Positions 55,782 to 64,000 of a stretch of DNA of 64,000 nt are shown piece by piece; the stretch's first letter is position 1; every line of letters starts with the position of its first letter. Position numbers and translations under genes: made by a program. Origin of the DNA: Kappaphycus alvarezii (taxonomy: Eukaryota > Rhodophyta > Florideophyceae > Gigartinales > Solieriaceae). The stretch covers positions 2,232,001 to 2,296,000 of the forward strand of contig NADL03000596.1 of the NCBI GenBank assembly GCA_002205965.3, in the 5' to 3' direction. The notes beneath the pieces were generated by a model, which saw only the letters and a list, made by a program, of their open reading frames with translations, made no database searches and was not told the origin of the DNA.

Positions 55782-58190
55782 GGTTATGGGCCCAGCCCAC
55801 GCTACCGCTCTTTCCGCTTGATCCGTCCCTCAACCGTTCACGTTGATGTTGAGGTAATTGCTTTCTTTGTGTTGTTGGTGCTGTTGGTGTTGTCATTTGT
55901 TGCTTCGTGGAACGAAGACCAGCTTTTATCAGACATCGCCGCATTCCTCGAAGTCTGCACAGAAGTGGGATTCAAAATGAATCCAAACAAGTCCCGTTTC
56001 TTTACGAAGAAGGCGAAGTTCTGCGGCAGACTAATCTCGTCCGACCGTGTCCAATTCGACCCGAGGAACTTCGAGGTACTGTTGGCGATGAAAGCGCCGG
56101 ACAGGAGAGACGAGCTGCGACAACTGCTGTGCGCAGCGAATTGGATGAGGACATCCATTCCAGACTACGCTCGTCTGGTAGAGCCGCTACACCAGCTCGT
56201 CGAGGAAGCATGTAGGAAGGCCGGGAAACGAACCAAGAAGGCACTCAGAAAAGTGCAGCTCGACTGGAAAGCCGAGCACTCTCACACATTCGATTTGGTC
56301 AAGAGGCAACTAGCCGCCGCAACGAAGCTCTCACTTCCCAAAGAGGATTGCAGAATCTGTCTATTCATCGATGCCTCAAAACACACTGGGCCGGAATTAT
56401 GACCCAGTCTCCGAAGAATGAGGAACACAAAAAACTCGAAGAGCAAACACATGAACTCCTGTGTTTTCTATCCGGCGTTTTCAGTGGATCCTCGGAGAGA
56501 TGGAGTGTACCAGAGAAGGAAGGATTCGCGATCGTGGAGGCTATGTGCCGACTTGACTACCTCATCGTCGGAAGGAACGTTTCCATATACACCGATCACG
56601 CGAATCTCGTGTACACATACGACCCACACGGGCGTAACCCGGGCGTCGCTCGGCACGTGGCCAACAAGCTCACCCGTTGGGCCCTAAAACTGAATGAATT
56701 TCGTTTTATTATCGAGAACGTCCCCGGAGAACGAAACGTGGGGGCGGATATGCTTACCAGATGGGCCGTTCAGACGAAAAGAACCGTAAACCCGAAAACA
56801 GCTGGACCCATACGAGCAATGATGTCGGCACCTATCAAACCTGGAACGAATGAGGACTACGACTGGCCATCGATGGAGTACATCGCCAAATAACAGCGCA
56901 ACAGCGACACGCCGACCCCCAAATGTTGCGAAAAGACAGGCGGTGTTGTAAGAATGCCGACGGGACAGGTGTGGATCCCAGACGGAGATTCCAAACTGCA
57001 GCTCCGGATTCTAACCGCGGCCCATACAGGAAGAGGAGGAAACCGAGCAACAGACCCAACTTTCGACACCGTCGCAGCCCATTTCTGGTGAAAAAACCTT
57101 CAAAGCCACACCGCCGAGTTTACAGGTTCGTGTTTGCACTGTATCGCCACCGGGTCTGGCAAAGTAGTTCGGAGGCCACTTGGCAGCACAATGCATGCGA
57201 GCAAGCCAAACGAGCTCCTGCACTTCGACTACTGCTACATGAGCAAGGGAGAAAAGCGAAAGGTGTACACGCTGATCATCAAGGACGGCCTTTCAGGGTA
57301 CGTCTGTCTCAAGGACGCAGAAGAAGCCGACTCAGAAACCACGGTAGATGTACTAGTAGACTAATTAGCGGCATCCGGAGTCGCGAGGGAATGGATATCG
57401 GACCAAGGCAGTCATTTCAAGAACAAGCTCGTGAAAAGTCTGGCTAAAAAGCTCAAAGCAGACCATCATTTCACACTACCATACTGCCCTTGGAGCAACC
57501 GGTCAGTCCAAGTAGTCTGCCTGGAACTACTAAGAACATGCCGAGCATTACTCTCCGAGCTTCAACTACCTCAGTCCGCGTGGCCTTCAGTTCTACCACT
57601 CATCCAGTCAGCCCTAAACAACGCGCCAACAAAGAAACTCGATGGGAAATACCCGCTCACGGTGTTCACGGTACTACCACAGGACTCTCCTCTTGCCGCA
57701 ATTCTTAGAAGCAAGGATGACCCAGTTGCCGTGCAAGACATCGACAAGTGCCGTGCAAAGGACCTGCTGGAAACCGAGAATTTACAGAGCTCAATGCAAG
57801 ACATCCACCGTACGTGCGCCGTGAAGGGAGGTAGGAAGCGCCAACGTGCCATCGATGCGCACAACCGACGCACCGTAATCAGGCCAATTGATTTTGGGAG
57901 CGGTAACTACGTGCTCAAAGCCGTCTTGCAGAAGAACATTCGCGCAAAGACTAGTCTCAGATGGCAGGGACCATTGCGTGTAACGGAATGCCTAGATTAG
58001 TACATCTTCGAAGTCGAGTGCCTGCTGACGGGGAAGGAGGAACTCGTACATGGAAGACGGCTGAAGCTTTTCCGTAATAGCGACTACGAAGTAACGGAAG
58101 AGCTACAGGAGCACATGGCGTATCAACAGAACGAGCTCCTGGTTATCGAAGATTTCGAAGATATTCGAATGATAAAAAAAGAGTTACCTT
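55782..58190 (+). mobile_element. Ty3/gypsy 3' half: RT thumb, RNase H, integrase
   Basis: Plus strand: FLEVCTEVGFKMNPNKSRFF and FCGRLISSDRVQFDP (RT thumb/connection), CLFIDASKHTGPE (RNase H), FAIVEAMCRLDYLIVGRNV, then NVGADMLTRWAV. Integrase: ELLHFDYCYMSKGEK with the first Asp, EWISDQGSHFKNKLV with the second, and HHFTLPYCPWSNRSVQVV, where Gln replaces the catalytic Glu. The end VHGRRLKLFRNSDYEV...NELLVIEDFEDIR is typical of this clade's C-terminus. Stops interrupt it (for example at 57361 and 57998). The RT palm is missing on the left, at the copia LTR border. It runs tail to tail into the next element. Confidence 0.85.
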
Positions 58191-58616
58191 ATAATTTCGT
58201 ATCGGAGTGAATTTTTGACAGTTGTCACAGCTTTTCACGAAATTATAGACATCCTTATAGATACTATGCCACCAGAATCCCTCCGTAATGAATTTTTTGG
58301 TTGTTTCGAGATCCCAATGCCCTAAATCATCATGAAAAGTCCTCAAGATCTTGATTATTTCTTTCAAAGGGGCCACTAGACGAGGACCTGCTTTAGTGTG
58401 TCGGAAGAGTTTCCCATTCCACAATGTAAAAGCCTTTCGGTTCCTGCGCACCCAATTTCTTAGTTCGAGATCAACCTTTCTCATTTCTAGTTCATCAAGG
58501 AATTTAATAAGTCCGTGAATATAAGCTTCGTACTCGTTATCGATCGCCACTTGCACCTCGGCAACTCGGACGATTTCCTCCGAAGCTTTTCCATTTGGAC
58601 TCAGTGGTTCCCTCAA
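58143..58616 (-). pseudogene. Ty3/gypsy integrase zinc domain, truncated
   Basis: The frame ends with the HHCC domain HDDLGHWDLETTKKF...SCDNCQKFTPIRN and then loses homology at about 58190, where the opposite element ends. The whole DDE core of this integrase is gone. Confidence 0.8.
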
Positions 58617-60108
58617 GCGGATAGGTAATCGGCAGGCTGATTATTGCGTCCGGGTCTATACACAATTTCAAACCGATATTCTTCGAAAATGTCGAGCCTT
58701 CGAGCTAAGCGGTGATGTACATCTTTCTTTTGGAATGCTGTCTTAAGTGCCTGGTGATCAGTTATCAAGACAAATTTCTCGAGTGATAAAAGGTAAACAC
58801 GAAACTTTTTCAGTGCGAAGACGACAGCTAGCGCTTCTTTCTCGCAGACTGATTATCTCTTTTCCGCATCGTTCGGAGTACGAGTTGCGAATTGAACAGG
58901 GTGTAGTCTTCCGTTTTCATCTTTTTGGGACAAAACGGCACCCAAAGACCGTTCTGAGGCATCTGCTTCCACAACAAATGGTCTCTTGAAATCTGGATAC
59001 ATGAGCACTGGGGGACACATAGCTTATCTTTAAGCTTCTCAAATGCAGTTTGTATTTCCTTGTTCCAGTAAATTTTTCCGTTCTTCGTAGTGCTGGCATG
59101 TAACAATGCTGCAGTCTTGGCGAAATCTTTGATAAATCTGCTGTAATATGAGGCCAGTCCTAAGAAGCCTCGAACCTCTGTCTTTGAAGCGGGCCTTGGT
59201 GCCAACTTGATTTTTTTCGTTTTCTCTGGATCCACTTTAATTCCCTCTTGATCGGTGATACGACCGAGTAATTGGGTAGAAGTTTTCGCAAAGAAGCATT
59301 TGCTCAACTTAATTTTCAGGCTGTACGCAGATATCCTCTCCACCACTGTCTTGACATGCGATATGTGCTGATCCAAGGTTTTTGAGAATATCACCACATC
59401 ATCAATATAAACTCTTGCAAATGGAAGTCCTTTCAAAACCTCGTTCATCATTCTTTGGAACGTAGCTGGTGCATTCATGAGACCAAAAAGCATCACTTCG
59501 AACCTGGATGTACCGGCTCTGCAGGTAAAAGTTGTTTTTTCCTTACATTTTTCATCCAATGGAATCTGGCAATAGCCAGTGTAGAGGTCAATTGATGTGA
59601 GGTACCTCCCGTCCTTCAAGTCCTCGAGGATTTCCTCCATATTTGGAATCGGAAATCGATCGGGTATCATTCTCTGGTTCAGTTGTTGGTAATTGACGCA
59701 AAAGCGAAGTTTTCCATCTTTCTTTGGTGCTACCACAACTAGAAATGACCATGGGGATGAAACTGGCCAAATCATATAATTTTCCAGCACCCTAGTAACA
59801 TTCTCTGAAATAAATTGGTCATATTTTGGCAGTTGACGTCTAGGCCTGTGGTAAATTGGTTGAGTATCGGTAAGTTCAAATGAGTGAGTGACCGGTACGC
59901 TTGCTTGTCTTAGATCGGAAGCGCTCCATGCAATTACTTCGGAAGATGTTAAAATGTCGGATATTTTCATTGAGGCGGGGGCTGGAAGGTGCTGTAACTT
60001 TTCCTGAATTTCTGCCACTTGGCGCTGGTCTTCTTCTCGAGCGCCTCCCTCCAAATTTTGAAGGACCTCTTCCGGCGTGCTCACATCTTCAGATATGGAT
60101 TTCGACAT
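58617..60108 (-). CDS. Ty3/gypsy reverse transcriptase-RNase H
   Basis: A 426-codon frame (60108-58828) continues in broken form to about 58620. RT motifs are in order: WSFLVVVAPKKDGKLRFCVN, YLTSIDLYTGYCQIPLDE, FEVMLFGLMNAPATFQRMMN, the active site FARVYIDDVVIFS (about 59410), CFFAKTSTQLLGRITDQEG and VRGFLGLASYYSRFI. RNase H starts near IYWNKEIQTAFEKL; its catalytic FxxETDAS-like strand is disturbed by a frame change near 59000, and FVLITDHQALKTA lies at about 58765. The palm is intact, the rest is not, so this is a recent but inactive copy. Confidence 0.88.
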
Positions 60109-60272
60109 ATTGTTATTTTATTTGCAAAGGTAATCCTATTTCACGCTCTGAATTCCGTCTTTTGATTCGATATTATCGCAAAAAGAAACAAATTCAGGTC
60201 TCAAACCTACCCTAGAATTCCAGTCTTCATCTGTTTCAAACCCAGAATCATAATCATCCCATGCCGTGTTCA

Positions 60273-61081
60273 TTATCCTCGAGCGTACCCTTTTCCACTA
60301 CCGAAAGTGTTAGCTGGCTCGGAATCATCTCTGTCATAGCTAGAAGTGAAATCTTCACTGTCCGTTTCTCTTAAATCTTCCGGATGTGTGCTTTTGTCGA
60401 ATTTCAGGGGCATCCTCACGGTTCTGCCGTCAATATTGACTGAAACGATTTGGTTGCCCAACTCAATGCATATCCCTAGTCTTTCCATGGTAGGGTAGCC
60501 AATGAGTGCATCGAAAGGGAGATCAGGCATGACAAGAAAGTCTACATCAACTTTGGAGTCCCCAAAGAACACGGAAATCTTGTCAACAGTGCCCATGCAT
60601 TTTGACACAGTTCCATCCGCCACAGTTATTTTCGATTAGTTGGAGTAATTTCGAGACCTAGATCTGTCACCAAAGTTTCTGAAATGAGGTTTGGAACAGC
60701 GCCCGAATCGAAAAGAGCTTGTGTTTTCATTCCCAACACTTTGACTGGTACCAGCTTAAGACGTCTTGGTGCTGTCGAGGCCGATTGAAGGAAAAATTTC
60801 TTACCCTTAGCCAACTTATTAGACCTGATAATTTTTTTGAGTTCTTTTCTCGCATCCTCTGCGTCGCCCCTCAAAAGTTGACCAAACGTTATTCCAGTTG
60901 GGGCCGATGCAAGCTCAGACACCAAATTGTACTTCTTCACATACTCTAGTACGTCCTTCGGGATACTCTCAACTTTCTTACTCTTTTTAATCTTCTTGGC
61001 CGGAACGACTTCCACTCCTGGAACAACTTGATCAGACCTCTTGGTCCGAGGAGGTAGAGGTGCTGGGATACGTTCCAGCAT
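60273..61081 (-). CDS. Ty3/gypsy retropepsin region
   Basis: Two frames meet at about 60625. The first contains LVPVKVLGMKTQALFDSGAV, with the DSGA active site of an aspartic protease. The second carries VDFLVMPDLPFDALIGYPTM, the ALIG-type second hallmark. A Lys-rich linker (KKIKKSKKVE) precedes the protease. It would process the polyprotein. A single shift separates the halves. Confidence 0.8.
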
Positions 61082-61089
61082 TCCATAAT

Positions 61090-62180
61090 CTAGCCTACGT
61101 TTCTTCGATAAAATGTTCCTTCCCCATCCCTTTTTGTCACATTGACTTGACTAATTTCTTCAACGATGGATACGTTACCGGCATCCGTCAAACTTTGATC
61201 CTTTGTGTTTTGTAAGATTTTCATCTCTGGTCCTGACTCGCTCCTCGCGTCCGATAAATTTGCTCTTCTATTGTCTTTAGACCAGCAGTTACTTTCATGA
61301 TTGCCATATCGTCCGCACTTTCCACAACGATTGTTTCTATGTGGATTATCAGGACACCTATTTGCAAAGTATCCAGGCTTGTGACAGTAGTAACAGACTT
61401 CCGCGGCCTTGGGGACCCCAGACTGGTTCTTCTTAATGGTAAGAGTAAGGCTTTCCAACTGCGAGGTTATCATGTCAAGTCGATTATCCAATCGGGTTTC
61501 CAACCTTTCTTCCAAGTTTTTGACATCACTCCTGACTGATTCCAATGCTGCTGCGCTAGTAGCCGGCCTTTGATAATTATTTTCAGGATGTACGATTGGC
61601 ATAGATGTACGGGTTTCCCTCGGTATTTTTCTTAGTGACTGAAACGTCTCCGAATTTTTGACAAATTCTACTATGGTACCCTTCAGTTCATTAAAAGTGT
61701 GAGGGCCCTTGATGAGGAGGAAATCGGAGAGCCGCTTATCCCCATCGCCGCCTTACGCAGAATTCCGTACTTGGCTTGGGCGTTGAACCCAGCCTTTTCA
61801 TAGAGATCACACAAGTATACCAATGAGCTTAACAAATCATCGAAGTTGAGCCGGGCCTCTATGGCGGTACGAATCATCTCATCTGGTTCTACCTCCTTCG
61901 CATATTCTTTCACAAGCCACTCACATACCTCACCGAAGTTACGCCCATTCCCGTTAAGAGACCACCCGTTGATAAACTTGGCCTTATATTTGTGCTTTGC
62001 GTCACCACGAAGATAGGCGAAGATAATTTTGGCCTTCTCTTCATCGCTCTTCTCACGCATCACAACGTTGACATATGTATAGAGAAAATCCTCAACGTCT
62101 TCACTCTTGCCCCTGTGGACGTTATACGAGCAGCGTTGAGATCCATGATTACAGAAAAGAAATCCCCCAAAGTGTTCCAT
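61090..62180 (-). CDS. Ty3/gypsy gag with two zinc knuckles
   Basis: The gag frame opens at the ATG 62180 (MEHFGGFLF), 54 bases inside the LTR border. It contains the capsid-like helices VEDFLYTYVNVVMREKS, KAKIIFAYLRGDAKHKYKA and EVCEWLVKEYAKEVEPDEM. A shift near 61690 leads into KNLEERLETRLDNRL (coiled coil) and two CCHC-like knuckles, CYYCHKPGYFANRC (His position occupied by Tyr) and CGKCGRYGNHESNC. It binds element RNA. The first knuckle is probably damaged. Confidence 0.78.
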
Positions 62181-62233
62181 AATACTGCTCAACTCGAAAA
62201 CCACGGGTGCAACCCCTCCACAAGAGTACCAAA

Positions 62234-63767
62234 TGATAGGGGTAAATCGTCGGGAGAAGAGATACTCAGAACCAACTACCCCAAGAAGGAGGTGTTGCAA
62301 GCGACAAAAGTGCTACCGTGGTATAGTTGAACGAAAAAGAAGGAGTGTATATGGAAGAAAGTTGAGAGGGCTACAAGCATGTATGAAAGGGGCAGGGTTT
62401 ACTACTGATGCTCTGTGAGCAGCGTAGGAAAAAGGTTTCTTGGGTCTGAAGTTGACTCTCAACTTCCTACTACTCGGGATTTGGCTTGAAGTTGTCTGCC
62501 AACTTGCTTCACCTCTCCATGAGGAAGGAGTTTACTCAGCTTATATAGACTTTTGGCTACCGCGTAAGTCCGAACAAAATTAGAGAAGGTACCAGGAAAT
62601 GCATAAAAACGATTTGTGTGGACGATATACTCTAAACAAAAGATACTTAAGAAACTAAAAATCAATGAGGTCATCTTATTTCCCATTCTATAAATCAGAT
62701 CCAAACAACTCCTCCAAAATATCCATGCTGCCCAAGCAGTCCCCACAAATATCTGCGAACGGATCATAGCTCTCTTTTTCCTCCTGGGCGATATCTAAAC
62801 TACTAAAGATATCTCTATCCGGTTCCAGCGTCGGCACCACTTGTTCCATACTCTCCGGTCCAGGCCCCACCACTCCAACACTTTCCATGCCCCCTTTTCC
62901 CTCATCCTCCTCGTCCTCCACGTCCTCGTCCTCTTCCTCTTCCTCCTCTTCCTCCCCTTTCTCCTCTTCCTCCTCTTCCTCCTCTTCCTCCTCTTCCTCC
63001 TCTTCCTCCTCTTCTTCTTCATCATCCTCCCCGTTATTAACCTCGTAGACCAATTCAGGGGCTACCCACTCCTCGAAGGTCTCCCCAGCTCCCTCCTCGA
63101 TGTTCCACTCCCGCCCCTTACCTACCTCCTCCCCCTCATCCTCAATAAAAAGGCGACGCAAGAATTCTATCACCTTCTTTTTGGTTTGCTGGCGCAGATA
63201 GTCATCATGGTCAGCAGGTCCGAAAGGGAGTAGGGGAATAGAGTTTAGGGGGCGGGGATGGCGATTTTTGGAAATCGAGGGGCATAGATTGTTCATTTTA
63301 GTAGGCTTTGGGGAATGGGAGGCAATAGAGGGTGTTTTGGGTGTATGGGGGAGAAGGGTGATGAGTGAAATGATCGGGGACGTTTGAAACTTGCAATAAA
63401 GGGGTTTAAATAGGCTCCCGGGGCAGGCTCTATAGATTAACAATAGGTAAAATAAATCTGCAAGGGATTTTGTAGTAGTGCATTTGCTCCCCTTTTCTCA
63501 AAAAGGCGAATTTTAAGGAGGAGGTAAGCTAAAAGGGGAAAAGAACTTGATTCGGGATCGATTCAGAGGGCTAGATACAGTATAAAAATATCTAGCTAAA
63601 ATGGAAGTAAATTTGGGGAGGACCGCGGTAATGATAAGCAAGGCTCCCGGAGGACGAGGAAGGACCGGAACTATAAACAATTTTGGACAAGGGGAGGTAG
63701 TATAGTAAACTAAAGGTCTGTAGATGACGGCGACAAAAAATCCGTTCCTATCAACAGGCGCCTAACA
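62234..63767 (-). mobile_element. Ty3/gypsy 5' LTR (1,534 bp), minus orientation
   Basis: On the minus strand it begins TGTTAGGCGCC and ends CTATCA, like the solo LTR at 36575-38096 which it matches over its full length. The gag gene follows directly. It contains the same boxes (TATTTAAA 63405-63412; TATATAAG 62540-62547) and the same ORF. Immediately inside, TGGTACTC occupies the primer-binding-site position. The 3' LTR was lost where the element is cut at about 58.17 kb. Confidence 0.9.
62688..63296 (-). CDS. LTR-encoded basic/acidic protein, copy B
   Basis: A 202-codon frame inside the 5' LTR, in the element's sense direction. It begins MNNLCPSISKNRHPRPLNS and has LRQQTKKKVIEFLRRLF. A Glu run of more than 20 residues (GAG/GAA repeats) follows, longer and purer than in copy A, and the end DSL-like acidic helix reads SMDILEELFGSDL. 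It stops four codons earlier than copy A through a change to TAG. It stays open although the pol genes of the same element are broken. No known domain. Confidence 0.65.
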   Translation of the reverse strand: MNNLCPSISKNRHPRPLNSIPLLPFGPADHDDYLRQQTKKKVIEFLRRLFIEDEGEEVGKGREWNIEEGAGETFEEWVAPELVYEVNNGEDDEEEEEEEEEEEEEEEEEEEEKGEEEEEEEEDEDVEDEEDEGKGGMESVGVVGPGPESMEQVVPTLEPDRDIFSSLDIAQEEKESYDPFADICGDCLGSMDILEELFGSDL

Positions 63768-64000
63768 GACACACCACCGCGAAGGGCCCTACTCAATCAT
63801 CCTTTCTCACGCGGATCCGCGTACCTCATCCCTTCCTCACTGCTCGCCCTCAGACCCTCAGGCAGCTTACATAGGTCCAACCCAGCCACGTTCTCTCTCC
63901 AGCCGGCTTCCAAGCAGCGTAGGTCCTCACCAGCAATGCGCCGCGAACGCGATCCTGACCAGAAGACTGGCTTGCGGCCATCTTCTGAAGTTCCATCCCA
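63768..64000. other. Right-edge sequence, unassigned
   Basis: 233 GC-richer bases flank the LTR. No motif is recognisable. The five bases after the LTR (GACAC) would be one target duplicate, but its partner was lost with the other end of the element. Confidence 0.35.

Overview
The window looks like nuclear DNA of a eukaryote with short, nearly intron-free genes. The best guess is a florideophyte red alga (Chondrus-like). The reasons are a cytosolic ribosomal protein uL2 gene, an animal-type haem peroxidase, a glycosyltransferase next to a sulfotransferase-like gene, and compact gene islands alternating with nested LTR and non-LTR retrotransposons. The species call is inference. I saw no bacterial operon, CRISPR array, rRNA or convincing tRNA.

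Layout. 1-30 kb is a host gene island: a Sel1-repeat protein running off the left edge, RPL8/uL2 (-), a secreted protein of unknown function (-), a haem peroxidase (-), a glycosyltransferase and a P-loop sulfotransferase-like protein (both +), a large Kelch/coiled-coil protein (-), a medium-chain oxidoreductase (-), an HD-domain nucleotidase like HDDC2 (+), a small coiled-coil protein (-) and an SLC17/PHT4-type transporter (+). Two decayed non-LTR retrotransposon copies lie inside this island. About 30-36 kb is a graveyard of at least three more 5'-truncated non-LTR copies of two subfamilies, cut by short inverted repeats. About 36-41.5 kb holds two opposed halves of Ty3/gypsy elements. One is split by a 1.5-kb solo LTR with a perfect 5-bp target duplication. 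About 43-49 kb is an AT-rich block of minus-strand ORF fragments: a Pif1-like helicase, a cysteine-rich transposase-like protein and unknown ORFs. About 49.8-55.8 kb is a Ty1/copia remnant whose LTR ends point in opposite directions, so they form a 1.4-kb inverted repeat. About 55.8-63.8 kb holds two Ty3/gypsy elements meeting tail to tail; the second keeps its 5' LTR.

Two points stand out. First, both copies of the 1.5-kb gypsy LTR (36575-38096 and 62234-63767) carry an open reading frame of about 205 codons for a basic-then-acidic protein. It lies in sense orientation upstream of a conserved TATATAAG box, so it is a protein encoded in U3. Second, the AT-rich block pairs a decayed transposase-like gene with a Pif1-like helicase in an arrangement I do not recognise.

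Many host genes, even uL2, are broken by single-base frameshifts. Nearly all are repaired by adding one base identical to its neighbour. This looks like homopolymer collapse in the assembly rather than true gene death, and it affects every gene boundary given here.
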